Source: Actinoplanes lutulentus
Lineage (GTDB): Bacteria; Actinomycetota; Actinomycetes; Mycobacteriales; Micromonosporaceae
Length of the DNA: 64,000 bases
NCBI RefSeq assembly: GCF_003259845.1
Contig: NZ_QLMJ01000028.1
Location: forward strand, 62,001 to 126,000
Direction: 5' to 3'
Part shown: positions 14,723 through 23,520 of the stretch, in pieces
Layout of the letters: every line of letters starts with the position of its first letter
Numbering within the stretch: the first letter of the stretch is position 1
Translations under genes and position numbers: made by a program
The notes under the pieces: generated by a model
Seen by the model: the letters and a program-made list of their open reading frames with translations, nothing else
Databases searched by the model: none
What the model was told of the DNA's origin: nothing

Positions 14723-14844
14723 CCGCCGGCCCCGATACACCGGCACCCGAGTAGGTCCGAGTTGCGCACGGACGGCGGCAAATGCGTAACCTGGCCAGGG
14801 CCTATACGCCGTGTTGCGTGGTCGAGGTGGATTTGGGGCCTGCG

Positions 14845-16353
14845 ATGATTCTCAACGTGATCAATCCGCTGCGGGTCGACGGGGTCCTCGGCGACCGTCC
14901 CTTCGCTGAGATCGGCGAACCCGTTCTGGCCGTCATGGCCGAAGGCAGTCTGGCTGTCGCCGGTGAGTACGTCCATGAGTCCGGCCAGGCGCCGGTGGCG
15001 GTCTACGACAGCCACGACTTGAGCTGCCGGGCGGTTCTCCGCTCCCGCTTCCCTGTGCATGCGCTGGCGTTCCATCCGACATTGCCGCTGTTGGCAGTCG
15101 GTACCGGCAAATACGACGGCGGCTACTTCTTCGAGGGTGCGTTACTCCTGCTCAATTGGGAGACCCACTTGACCGTGTCGTCATTCGAGGACGGCATAGG
15201 CCGCGAAGTTCTTGGCTTGGAGTGGCTCGACGACCACGCCTTGCGCCTGCTGCTGGCACCCCCGGACGACTGGCAGGACAAGGCCGCCTGGGTTGAGGGA
15301 CACGTGGCGGTGGTACGACGAGCTGACTGGGACGCTGTCGGCCCTGGCACGATCGACTTGACCGAGTTGGCCGGGCCTCGCTTCTCTGCGCCACGCTCCG
15401 ACGGCCGTGCCGAAGCAGAGGCGGCGCTGAGCCGCTTGAGCGGTAATCGCGAACCGCGGCGCAGCGTGCGAGCGATCGAGGAGCTCTCCGACGGCCGAAT
15501 CCTGGCGGCGCTCGCCGGTATCGCGGTGGAGTGCTGGCTGCCGTCGGGTGAGGTCTCGTGGCGGATTCCCGACGATGACGACTCCGACGGCGGAGGTCAG
15601 GAACTCGCGGTGGCGCCGGACGAACGATCGGTATGGGCGGGGCTGATGCGGCCGTACGCGCAGCAATCGGCGCGACCGCTGGTCCGATACTCGGTGGCGG
15701 ACGGTGCCAGGATCGACGGGTTCAGTCCGCAGCACCCGTACACCCTGGTCCAGTGCCACGATGGGCTGCCGGCCATCGCCCCCGCCGACATGGACCGGAT
15801 GACCCGGCTGCGGGTGCGCCGGGGCCGCCGCATCTACTTCCAGGAGGTTGAGCGTACGGCCACGAGGTGGCTCGATCCGACGGTCGAATGGCTGTCGGCT
15901 GCGGATCCGATGGCTGCTGGACCCGACGGCCGTCCATGCCCGGCCGGCGACCCGCGGCGGCTGTTCCGCTACTCGTGGGTGCCGGACGAGTCGCATTTCG
16001 CCGGACCGGGAGTGGAGATCGCAGACGGAAGCCTGGTCTACGCCGGGACCGTGTATCACGGCCATGGGTTACAACCAGGCGGCGCCTTCGTCGTACGGCG
16101 AGACGTCACCACCGGAGATCCACACTGGGTCTTCCGTGCAGACTGTGCCGCCACTGACCTGGACGCCGACACCGACACCGTCTACGTCGGCTACCAGGAC
16201 GGCGACATCATCGCGCTCGATCTGCAGGACGGCTCCGTACGCTGGCGGCAGCGCCTTCAAGGAGTCTTCCCCACGGCTTTGACAGCGGTCGCGGCCGATC
16301 GGCTACTGATTGGAACCAGCGACGGTCGGGTTCTCACCTGCCGGATCCGGTGA
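14845..16353 (+). CDS. beta-propeller (WD40/PQQ-like) hypothetical protein
   Basis: About 502 aa, start ATG 14845 preferred (TTGGGG upstream). Repeated blade-like strands occur throughout: ALAFHPTLPLLAVGTGKYDG near the N-terminus, ELAVAPDERSVWAGL in the middle and DTVYVGYQDGDIIALDLQDG then RLLIGTSDGRVLTC at the end. No signal peptide or catalytic motif. Cytoplasmic propellers like this usually act as protein-binding scaffolds; partner unknown. It follows the zinc-ribbon gene by about 120 bases in the same direction. Confidence 0.7.
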   Translation: MILNVINPLRVDGVLGDRPFAEIGEPVLAVMAEGSLAVAGEYVHESGQAPVAVYDSHDLSCRAVLRSRFPVHALAFHPTLPLLAVGTGKYDGGYFFEGALLLLNWETHLTVSSFEDGIGREVLGLEWLDDHALRLLLAPPDDWQDKAAWVEGHVAVVRRADWDAVGPGTIDLTELAGPRFSAPRSDGRAEAEAALSRLSGNREPRRSVRAIEELSDGRILAALAGIAVECWLPSGEVSWRIPDDDDSDGGGQELAVAPDERSVWAGLMRPYAQQSARPLVRYSVADGARIDGFSPQHPYTLVQCHDGLPAIAPADMDRMTRLRVRRGRRIYFQEVERTATRWLDPTVEWLSAADPMAAGPDGRPCPAGDPRRLFRYSWVPDESHFAGPGVEIADGSLVYAGTVYHGHGLQPGGAFVVRRDVTTGDPHWVFRADCAATDLDADTDTVYVGYQDGDIIALDLQDGSVRWRQRLQGVFPTALTAVAADRLLIGTSDGRVLTCRIR

Positions 16354-16587
16354 CGCGAAGGTGCCGTGCTGACGAGTAGGCGATGGCGACCTCTACGGGC
16401 CCGCTGCCGACCACATCGCGCTCGTGGCTGGCGCAGATCGCGGCAGATCAGTGCGCGGCTGTCCGTTGAACTGCAAGGCCAGTTTTCTTCGCAGACAGGG
16501 CGTCTCGAGGCCTGCCAGCGAACTAATCATGCATCGTCGGATACAGAGAGCGAACTACCGTTCGATCGAGCAACTGAGTGCTGCGCT

Positions 16588-16956
16588 TCAGCTCGTTATA
16601 CGGCCCTCGGCGGTATCGACCACAAAGCAGGCGCAGTCCAGTATCTCCAGGAGTGCGGCCCGGACTCGCCGGATCGCCTCCTCGTCCACGTCGAGGTGCA
16701 GTCGGCAGTCGCGCGGAAAGCCGAGGGTCGCGGCGGCCCGTTCGCCGAATTCGAGGGTCAGCTCGCGGTCGATCAGGGTCCAGGCACCGGGACCCGGTGC
16801 GGCCGATCCTGCGCTGTTGATCACCTCGTCCACCCAGCCGTCGTAGCGCAGGCGGATCAGCCTGACGTGGACGCCGTCAGCGCCGAGGATCAGCGTGCGC
16901 TCGTCGTCGTCCTGCCGGACGTCGACCCGGTCAACGCGCAGTCTGGTGCCGTCCAC
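16588..16956 (-). CDS. hypothetical protein, possibly Imm10-like
   Basis: 122 aa from GTG 16956. The C-terminal half (LTLEFGERAAATLGFP, then LHLDVDEEAIRRVRAAL) resembles the tail of Imm10-type immunity proteins, where a strand, an Ala-rich helix and an LD-rich strand precede the last helix. The N-terminal match is weak, so this is tentative. The 234 bases upstream of 16588 hold no gene. Confidence 0.5.
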   Translation of the reverse strand: MDGTRLRVDRVDVRQDDDERTLILGADGVHVRLIRLRYDGWVDEVINSAGSAAPGPGAWTLIDRELTLEFGERAAATLGFPRDCRLHLDVDEEAIRRVRAALLEILDCACFVVDTAEGRITS

Positions 16957-17047
16957 CTACGGACCGTACATCGGTGTCGCCTGCTCCCACGCCGGCGATA
17001 CGACGGACATGCGCGCTCTGCGGCAGATCCGCGCACCCGACCATGAC

Positions 17048-17527
17048 CTACATGGCTGTGAAGATCACTGCCCGTCCTGCGGCGGCTGCCCGCTGAAAGA
17101 AGGCTCGAACGTCGAGAAAGTTGGTCCACATGTACTCGAAGTCAGTGTCGTCGTGGGCACCCGCATAGTCGGGGTCGTTGATCGCGTCGAAGCGGCGACG
17201 CAGCGAGCCTCGATCGACGCCGAGTAGGGCAGCTGCGACATCCTCAGTCTCGGTCGCGCTCGCGTAAACGACGTAGTACTCCTCGTGCAGGTGCCGTCCA
17301 CCGAGCACTGCGTGGGATAGCGGGTAGTCGCCGCTGTCTGGATCGAGTGTGCCGTCGCCGAGGCACCGATGGATGGCATCCCATGCCTTGTCGGAGTCAA
17401 CACGCAGCTTGTCGTCCGACCACGATTCCTCGAGATCCTCGACGTACTCGCCGACCCCGCCATCCCCGGCCGCGGCGAACAGCGCACGGTCCTGGTTCGC
17501 CGTCACGGCGTAGTGAACCCCAAGCAT
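17048..17527 (-). CDS. DUF1877 (YfbM-like) family protein
   Basis: 159 aa. Family features are the start GVHYAVTANQDRAL, DKAWDAIHRCL (about 46-56), YPLSHAVLGGRHL (about 68-80), EEYYVVYASATE and the end DVRAFFQRAAAAGRAVIFTA. DUF1877/YfbM is a small soluble family of unknown biochemical role that often sits among immunity and accessory genes. Length is typical. Confidence 0.85.
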   Translation of the reverse strand: MLGVHYAVTANQDRALFAAAGDGGVGEYVEDLEESWSDDKLRVDSDKAWDAIHRCLGDGTLDPDSGDYPLSHAVLGGRHLHEEYYVVYASATETEDVAAALLGVDRGSLRRRFDAINDPDYAGAHDDTDFEYMWTNFLDVRAFFQRAAAAGRAVIFTAM

Positions 17528-17673
17528 CTCAAGATCGTAGGAGCCGGCGTCAGCCCTTCAGCAACCGCCTTCGCGAGGCATAGTCAGCGTGACGCGGCGC
17601 TGGTACTGCGTGATCGGCGGCAGATGAGCATGCCGGAGCGGGCTCCGGCGGCTGGGCGATATACGTTCTTCCC

Positions 17674-17973
17674 GTGCGTGAAGACGATGCCGAAGCAGAG
17701 GTCGGGCCACCAACTGTCTGGGTCTTCCACGGCGAGAAGGCACGGTTTGCGTCCGGCGTTTTCAAGGACCGTGGCACCGCCCTGCAATGGGTCGAGCTGC
17801 ACCGACTTACTGGCATCGTCACCGAGTATCCACTCGGCGTCGGCTGCTACGACCTCGCCGTTGCGGAAGATCTCTTCCGCCCATCCAAGCCGCATCACGG
17901 CACGCCGGTGCACGTGGCCGGATTTTCTCCATCAGGCCACCACATCCACGTGCAAGACGGGAACCCTGCGTAG
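17674..17973 (+). CDS. DUF7710-type small protein
   Basis: 99 aa from GTG 17674. The core VWVFHGEKARFASGVF, LTGIVTEYPLGVGCYDLAV and RPSKPHHGTPVHVAGFSP matches a widespread small bacterial family of unknown function seen in accessory islands. Complete length. No ribosome site stands out. Confidence 0.75.
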   Translation: MREDDAEAEVGPPTVWVFHGEKARFASGVFKDRGTALQWVELHRLTGIVTEYPLGVGCYDLAVAEDLFRPSKPHHGTPVHVAGFSPSGHHIHVQDGNPA

Positions 17974-18041
17974 TTGGCTCGCACCCCGCGGCAACGCGCT
18001 GTCGGCGGCTATGAGAGTGAGCGGAGGCACGGCAAGCCGCC

Positions 18042-18563
18042 CTATTTTCTTTCCGGCCAATCCATAGCCTCATACGCCTCCTGCAGACGATCGGTCACGT
18101 CGACCGCGCCGGCGATGCCAGCGCGAATCTGACCCACCGTAATGCGGTGGCCCGCTACCCAAGAGCTTTCTCGTGCGATTTTCTGGACCTGATCGACCGC
18201 GACTTCGACGGCCTGGTCGATTTCGTAGGTGACGCTGTTGAGCGTGATGAAGACACAGGCGTGGAAGTCCCAGCTCCGAAAGGGCGAGAACACGTGTGTG
18301 CGCCGACTACCGGGCTCAACGACGCGACATTTGACCTGTAGCAGGACTCCGCCAGCGGTACGAACGTCCCAACTCTTCTCGGACGGCAGGGCGAGTTCGC
18401 CTCGATAGGCCCTGGCGACGATGGCCTCCGCCAAGTCGCCGGCCGGAGCGTTACGCGACCTGAGCACTCCCCGCTCGATCAGCTCGGTGAGGACTCGCGA
18501 GTACAGCCTGAGCAACTCTCGGACGCTCATCGAACTGAGGTCGGGCTCCGTGGCACTTCGCAT
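18042..18563 (-). CDS. DUF6998-type protein (restriction-endonuclease-fold-like)
   Basis: 173 aa. SVRELLRLYSRVLTELIERG forms an N-terminal helix pair; then APAGDLAEAIVA, SEKSWDVRTAGGVLLQVKCR and SPFRSWDFHACVFITL. The WD-x8-LQVK arrangement resembles a D...QxK active-site pattern of PD-(D/E)xK folds, so nuclease activity is possible but unproven. The family is usually annotated as DUF6998. It ends the orphan island just left of the IS element. Confidence 0.7.
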   Translation of the reverse strand: MRSATEPDLSSMSVRELLRLYSRVLTELIERGVLRSRNAPAGDLAEAIVARAYRGELALPSEKSWDVRTAGGVLLQVKCRVVEPGSRRTHVFSPFRSWDFHACVFITLNSVTYEIDQAVEVAVDQVQKIARESSWVAGHRITVGQIRAGIAGAVDVTDRLQEAYEAMDWPERK

Positions 18564-18738
18564 CGCGTGAAGCTACACCCGACGTCCGTTCTTCCGCGAG
18601 CACGGAAGAGCCAGCGTGATCACATTTTGCTGCATACCGACTCCCTTCACTCAACCCCGGTTATCCCGGGCCAGCGATGGGACTGTCTTCCCAGCCTGCC
18701 CTGACTCCCGAGATGATCAAGTCGTCGGTCGCAGCCTA

Positions 18739-18758
18739 GTGTCGCGTGTCTGAAGTGA
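18739..18758 (+). repeat. IS630 left terminal inverted repeat
   Basis: GTGTCGCGTGTCTGAAGTGA, preceded by the TA target dinucleotide. Confidence 0.92.
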
Positions 18759-18788
18759 TTTTACGGTGTGGGTGCGGGGCAATGAGGC

Positions 18789-19860
18789 ATGTCTGTTGCT
18801 GCGCCGCTGGTTCTGCGTCCCGGTGATGGAGCCCGGCTGCGGGAGCTGACGCGATCCTCGACGGCTGCGGCCGGGCATGTGCAGCGGGCGCGGATGGTGT
18901 TGCTGGCGGCCAACGGCTTGTCGAACACCGAGATCGGCCGCCGGGTCGGGATGACCCGACAGACGGTGATCGCGTGGCGGGCCCGGTGCGAGACCGGCGG
19001 GATCCAGGCCCTCGCGGATCTGCCACGCTCCGGCCGGCCTCCGGTGATCGACAAACCGACGGTGATCACCTCAACTCTGAACCCGCCACCAGCGGATCTA
19101 GCGGTGACGCACTGGTCGGCGCGGCTACTGGCTCAGCATTTGACCAAGGCGGAATGCCGGTCAGCTTCGCCGAGGTCGCCCGGATCTGGCGCGACTGGGG
19201 CCTGCAGCCACACCGGGTCGAGACGTTCAAGTTCTCCACCGACCCCAACTGGAAGCCAAGATCCGCGACGTCGTCGGCCTGTACCTCGACCCACCGGCGA
19301 ACGCGGTCGTGGTGTGCGTCGATGAGAAATCGCAGATCCAAGCCCTCGACCGCACCGCACCACTACTCCCGATACGCTTCGACCAGGCAGAACGCCGCAC
19401 ACACGACTACCGGCGCCACGGGACCACCACCCTTTTCGCCGCACTCGAGGTCGCCACCGGAAAGATCACCGCGGACGCCTGCTACCAGCGGCACCGCAAC
19501 GGCGAGTTCCTCGCGTTTCTGAGGCTGGTCGCCAAAGCCCATCCGCGCGTGAAACTGCACATCGTGGCCGATAACTACGCCACCCACAACCATCCGAACG
19601 TCAAGGCCTGGCTGGCCAAGAACCCGCGGATCACCCTGCATTTCACCCCGACCAGCGCGTCCTGGATGAACATGGTCGGGATCTTCTTCGGCATCATCAC
19701 CCGCCAGGCCATCCGCCGCGCCACCTTCACCAGCGTGCCGGACCTCATCGGCGCGATCCGCGCCTTCATCGAGGCCTACAACCAGCGCTGCGAACCGTTC
19801 CGCTGGACCAAGACCGCCGACCACATCCTCAACAAAGCCCAGCGCGACGCGCCGGCGTGA
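18789..19860 (+). pseudogene. IS630-family transposase, two frameshifts and a lost catalytic Glu
   Basis: The N-terminal HTH part (residues 1-115 from ATG 18789; GLSNTEIGRRVGMTRQTVIA) is intact. One base is missing near 19151, moving the frame to PVSFAEVARIWRDWGLQPHR, and another near 19244 moves it to the DDE domain beginning near AKIRDVVGLYL. Catalytic Asp residues are present in VCVDEKSQIQAL and IVADNYATH, but the third residue, normally Glu in WMNMVE, is Gly (WMNMVGIFF). Both changes make self-mobilisation unlikely. Confidence 0.9.
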
Positions 19861-19862
19861 CG

Positions 19863-20264
19863 TTAAAGATCACGCCACACGTGCGGCTGCTGGTACGGAT
19901 GCCACCCGCGGAAGAACCAGTCCGCGAGATCCTGCAACCGCGCAAGGCAATCCTCGTAATACTGCGCAGGGTGAGGTCGAGGGAAGTTCGGATGCGCCGT
20001 CCAGTCCGCCACCGACTGCGAGACATCCCAGAATCCCTCAACCAGCCAGCGCGGTAGATCATCACGACTTTCGTACTGCTCACAAGACACTCGCATCGCC
20101 CGCTCCAGACGGCTGAACGCCGCCCGATCCCACACGAGATCGCATCGCACCCGGAGCAGAAAGCTTCCCTCCGTGGCGTCGAACTCTTGCCTCAGCACCG
20201 TCAAAGCGTCGTCCACGTCCGCATCATGGCAGCTCGGTACGACAACACTGATCCGTCTACTCAT
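19863..20264 (-). CDS. IS passenger gene, hypothetical protein
   Basis: 133-aa protein encoded inside the element, convergent with the transposase; the two stops are 2 bases apart. ATG 20264 lies in the inner end of the right terminal repeat, and GTG 20273 is an alternative start also inside it. Segments such as LVWDRAAFSRLERAMRVSC, LPRWLVEGFWDVSQSVADW and YYEDCLARLQDLADWFFRG suggest a compact helical domain without a recognised family. A promoter would have to come from the repeat itself or flanking DNA. Confidence 0.65.
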   Translation of the reverse strand: MSRRISVVVPSCHDADVDDALTVLRQEFDATEGSFLLRVRCDLVWDRAAFSRLERAMRVSCEQYESRDDLPRWLVEGFWDVSQSVADWTAHPNFPRPHPAQYYEDCLARLQDLADWFFRGWHPYQQPHVWRDL

Positions 20265-20280
20265 TTCAGACACGCGACAC
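20261..20280 (-). repeat. IS630 right terminal inverted repeat
   Basis: Reverse complement reads GTGTCGCGTGTCTGAAATGA, one mismatch from the left repeat. Followed by TA. Confidence 0.92.
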
Positions 20281-20780
20281 TAGACGGCCCTGGTTTCCTT
20301 TTGTGTAAGAATATCAGTTTCGATGAAAGCAACATATGACTTCGCGTAGAACTGTCTGGCATAAGGCCAAATCGCATTCAATTTAGGCGATTCAAAGTCT
20401 GTACGGATAACATTTCGCCATCCATGCCAAGCGTCATCGTCGAGCAGGCCGGCTGCATACGCGAGAAATGTCGACTCGTGAGAATTGATTCGCGTTAAGG
20501 CGTAAAGGGTCCGCTGGTTTTCCTCATCCGATCCCGTTTCGTAACCCCTCGACGTGAGATGCAATTTGATCAACGAAGGATTACTGAAGTGGACAAAGTG
20601 AAATTCTTGTGCCAATACATTCTGGTAGGTTGCCTGCCGAAGTGCGGCGTTTGCAGCGAAGGCTTGCCGCGCTGCCTCATTCGTTTGTCGCGATACATAG
20701 CGCATCTGGAGGACGTTCAGGATGAGAGCTACGGCCACGAAGGCGATGGATAAGATTTGAAGCCAGTCGACGAGTTTCAC
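20280..20780 (-). CDS. small membrane-anchored protein, DUF6082-like
   Basis: 166 aa. One N-terminal transmembrane helix (about residues 5-24, LQILSIAFVAVALILNVLQM) is followed by a helical cytoplasmic domain (ANAALRQATYQNVLAQEFHF, then a Leu/Trp-rich region). It resembles actinomycete DUF6082-type proteins, tentatively. Low GC compared with the rest of the window suggests transfer. Its TAG stop is where the IS630 element inserted. Confidence 0.65.
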   Translation of the reverse strand: MKLVDWLQILSIAFVAVALILNVLQMRYVSRQTNEAARQAFAANAALRQATYQNVLAQEFHFVHFSNPSLIKLHLTSRGYETGSDEENQRTLYALTRINSHESTFLAYAAGLLDDDAWHGWRNVIRTDFESPKLNAIWPYARQFYAKSYVAFIETDILTQKETRAV

Positions 20781-20995
20781 GGTCCTCCGTCCCGGGGCAT
20801 CAGATCATCCGATCTTGTCGACCTCTGTCAACAGCAGAATCTGAGCCGCGTTCCAATTTCATCACGCGGGTTCGGGCCTATGAATACTTTTTTTTGGCTT
20901 CGCGTCCGCCGGTCCGGCGATCTTTCATCCGGCGGTCGCTCGACGTCCTTTATTGCCTCCGGCCATACCCGAATTGCCACAGCTGTACATGGATG

Positions 20996-21865
20996 TCACC
21001 GTTCCGGGACGCACTCAATTCGGCGCGACCGGACGTTGGCGGTGCTGCCCCGGACGTGTGCAGCCGGCTGGTGAGTGTTCAGTGGAGCTGGTTCACGATC
21101 GCGGGGAGTAGCTGCCACATCAACGCGCTCATCGTCGCGGTCACCGCCATCCCGACGAGCAAGCGGCCACGCGCGCCAAAGACGCCGCGCTGCAGCCATC
21201 CAGACGACCACGCCCAGCGGAACCACCACCGAGATCAGCTCCACGGCAAGGACTGCGCGGGTAAAGGCGGCGTCCGCCCCGCCGACCGCCCACAGCCGCC
21301 ACGGTGGTGCCGCGGCCACCCGCTCCCAGCCCTGGCCGGACAGCAGACCGCAGGCGGCGCCCGCGGCCAGCGCCGCGTGCGGCAGCCGCGCCGCGTGCGG
21401 CAGCCGCGCCGCGTGCGGCAGCCGCGCCGCGTGCGGCAGCCGCGCGGTGCGCGTCAACTGACCCAGCAGGCCCAGCACCGGCCCCGCGACCACCGACGCC
21501 AGCAACCAGGCCGCGGTCATGACCGCCACCGAACGCAATCCGTACCAGTTCGCCGACGACCCGTCCACCAGGTAGCCGCCGCTCCAGCGGCGGCTGACCA
21601 CAAGGATCAGCAGGTAGTAGGCGAGTGTGGCCGTGGACAGCAGCACTGTCGCATCCGTCACCGCACGACGGCGATCCGGGGCGGACCGTCCGGCAAGCAA
21701 CGCCGGCAATCCCCAGGCGAGGCCACTGCTGACCAGCGCGACCATGACCTGCCCGGTCGCACCGTCGACGGCGTCAGCCACGAACGCCAGCGGGCCGAGC
21801 ACTGCAGCCGTTGCTACGATCATCGCGGTCCGATGTGCAGGACGCCGCACCACGACGTTGACCAC
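20996..21865 (-). CDS. multi-pass membrane protein with LPHAAR hexapeptide repeats
   Basis: About 289 aa from GTG 21865, chosen for GGAGAGGTGAGC upstream; the longer open frame to 22327 runs antisense to the hydrolase gene and is rejected. About six hydrophobic helices are visible (TAMIVATAAVLGPLAFVAD first). A loop carries LPHAAR four times, encoded by an 18-bp tandem repeat. C-terminal tail is Arg/Asp-rich and cytoplasmic. Family not recognised. Confidence 0.7.
   Translation of the reverse strand: MVNVVVRRPAHRTAMIVATAAVLGPLAFVADAVDGATGQVMVALVSSGLAWGLPALLAGRSAPDRRRAVTDATVLLSTATLAYYLLILVVSRRWSGGYLVDGSSANWYGLRSVAVMTAAWLLASVVAGPVLGLLGQLTRTARLPHAARLPHAARLPHAARLPHAALAAGAACGLLSGQGWERVAAAPPWRLWAVGGADAAFTRAVLAVELISVVVPLGVVVWMAAARRLWRAWPLARRDGGDRDDERVDVAATPRDREPAPLNTHQPAAHVRGSTANVRSRRIECVPER
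21375..21446. repeat. 18-bp tandem repeat, four copies
   Basis: Unit GCGTGCGGCAGCCGCGCC, four tandem copies, with one base different at the end of the last. It encodes LPHAAR repeats in the membrane protein. Such in-frame repeats can vary in copy number between strains. Confidence 0.9.
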
Positions 21866-22025
21866 GCTCACCTCTCCAGGGCGGGCCACAGTACCAAGTC
21901 CTCGACGCCTCAAGAGACCCCGAATTCGGGTGGCGATCAGTGAATCAGGCCGCCCCGTCGAAGAACGCGACCATCGACGCGCCGCCGGGCATCGCCGGGG
22001 CTCGATGATCCATATCATCTGACGC

Positions 22026-22643
22026 ATGCGACTGATCAAATTCACCCATGCCTGCGTACGCCTCGAAGACGGCGATCGTCGGCTGCTGATCGACCCCGGC
22101 GTCTGGACCGAGCCGGAAGCCTTCGACGGGGTCACCGACATCCTGGTCACCCACGAGCACGAGGACCACCTCGACCTGGCGCGCATCGATGGGTCCCTGC
22201 GTCTTTTCGCCCCGGATTCGGTACGGGAACTCGCCGCCGAGCACGGACTGGCCGAAACAGTCACCGTTGTCGCGGCCGGTGACGAGTTCAGCGCCGGTGG
22301 TTTCCCGGTGACCGCTGTCGGCGGCAAGCACGCGGAGATCTACGACGGGCTGCCCGGCTGCGCCAACCTCGGTTACGTGGTCGAGGGGATCTATCACCCC
22401 GGCGACTCGTACTTCGTCCCTGATCAGCGGGTGACGACGCTGCTGGTGCCGGCGGCGGCGCCGTGGGGCCGGCACCGTGAGGCCATCGAGATGACCCGGG
22501 CGATCGCGCCGGATCGGGCGTTCCCGATCCACGACCGGGCTTTGTCGACCGATGTCGGCTACGGCAACTTCGACGCCTGGCTGGGGTCCAAAGGCGGAAC
22601 CGAATACTCCCGGATCCCGGTCGGTGGCAGCGTCACCTTCTAG
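22026..22643 (+). CDS. metallo-beta-lactamase-fold hydrolase (UlaG-like)
   Basis: 205-aa MBL-fold enzyme. Metal motif THEHEDH (about 42-48), GGKHAE (about 98), the Asp in HPGDSYF (about 126) and a final His in FPIHD are all present. Length and layout match the small UlaG/L-ascorbate-6-phosphate-lactonase-like group; real substrate unknown. Cytoplasmic. Confidence 0.9.
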   Translation: MRLIKFTHACVRLEDGDRRLLIDPGVWTEPEAFDGVTDILVTHEHEDHLDLARIDGSLRLFAPDSVRELAAEHGLAETVTVVAAGDEFSAGGFPVTAVGGKHAEIYDGLPGCANLGYVVEGIYHPGDSYFVPDQRVTTLLVPAAAPWGRHREAIEMTRAIAPDRAFPIHDRALSTDVGYGNFDAWLGSKGGTEYSRIPVGGSVTF

Positions 22644-22694
22644 ACAGCGCTTCTGTGCGACGCCGTCGTGACAGCCTGCTTTATGGTCGATGGC

Positions 22695-22889
22695 ATGGCC
22701 TTTGACCTCATGGGCGCCCACGAGATCGGTGAACGGCTGCACGGGATCAGCCGGCAGCGCGTCTATCAGCTGACCAGCGGTGACGACTTCCCCGCTCCGG
22801 TGGCGGCACTGGCGCAGGGCAAGCTGTGGCTCGCGTCCGAAGTGGAAGCCTGGATAGCCGCCCGCCCACGCCCGCCGAGGCCGCGATGA
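22695..22889 (+). CDS. small HTH protein, AlpA/excisionase-like
   Basis: 64 aa from ATG 22695. FDLMGAHEIGERLHGISRQR then VYQLTSGDDFPAPVA and GKLWLASEVEAWIA is the winged-HTH pattern of AlpA/MerR-like DNA-binding proteins found in phage excisionases and small chromosomal regulators. No integrase neighbours it. Confidence 0.8.
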   Translation: MAFDLMGAHEIGERLHGISRQRVYQLTSGDDFPAPVAALAQGKLWLASEVEAWIAARPRPPRPR

Positions 22890-22902
22890 ACCCAGCCGCG
22901 CG

Positions 22903-23514
22903 ATGAACCCGGCCTCGATGAACCACGACGAGCTCCAGCAGGCCGTCGTGCGGGCGGCCTGGCCGCTGCTCGGCGAATACCCGCGCCTGACGCTCGCGCG
23001 GATCGCCGAGGCCGCCGGGATCACCGAAGCCGACCTGCTGACCGTCTTCCCGGACCCGGAGTCGGTCCTCGAAGCCGCGATGGCCACGGTGATGACCCGG
23101 CTGAGCACGGTGATCGACCCCGCCGTTGAGGTGCGCGAACTGGAGGCGATCCCGGTCGATCAGCCGCTGGAAGCGCGTCTGGTCGCGGTGATCGAGATCC
23201 TGGACGCCTACCAGCTGCGGGTCGCCGCCGGCGTCAGAACCATCGAGCAGATCGGCATCCCGGCCGGCACGCCCGTCACCCGGACAGCCCGCCCCCAGGA
23301 CGCCAAACCCGCGATCCAGCTACCCGAGGTGCGGCAGGCGGTCGCGCGACTGCTGGAGCCGGAAGGGGAGCGATTGCGCATCCCGGCCGAAATCCTCGCG
23401 GAGATCTTCCTCGGCATCTCCCGGGTCGGCGCCCAGCCGATCAACGAGGAACAGCACCCGACGGTCCCCGCCGAACAGATCATCGACCTGTTCCTGCACG
23501 GCGCCCTGCGCTGA
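22903..23514 (+). CDS. TetR/AcrR-family regulator
   Basis: 203 aa (or 198 from ATG 22918). N-terminal HTH LTLARIAEAAGITEADLLTV is somewhat divergent; the rest is a helical ligand domain. It is 13 bases after the small HTH gene, in the same direction. It lies upstream of the rifampin phosphotransferase but is not needed to explain that gene's control, which has its own RAE. Confidence 0.85.
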   Translation: MNPASMNHDELQQAVVRAAWPLLGEYPRLTLARIAEAAGITEADLLTVFPDPESVLEAAMATVMTRLSTVIDPAVEVRELEAIPVDQPLEARLVAVIEILDAYQLRVAAGVRTIEQIGIPAGTPVTRTARPQDAKPAIQLPEVRQAVARLLEPEGERLRIPAEILAEIFLGISRVGAQPINEEQHPTVPAEQIIDLFLHGALR

Positions 23515-23520
23515 AACCCA

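Larger units (their letters stand above)
18739..20280 (+). mobile_element. IS630-family element, 1542 bp, inactivated, with passenger gene
   Basis: Bounded by terminal inverted repeats at 18739-18758 and 20261-20280 (19 of 20 match, GTGTCGCGTGTCTGAA start) and flanked by TA on both sides (18737-18738 and 20281-20282), the target duplication of IS630/Tc1 elements. It holds a frameshifted transposase and a convergent 133-aa passenger gene whose start codon lies in the right repeat. Insertion was at the TAG stop codon of the gene at 20280-20780, and the element's end restores TAG. Confidence 0.92.

Noticed and set aside
18974..19522. Separate 182-aa gene in the IS region
   Set aside because: Only its middle part (19155-19243) matches the transposase; the rest is out-of-frame shadow caused by the two frameshifts.
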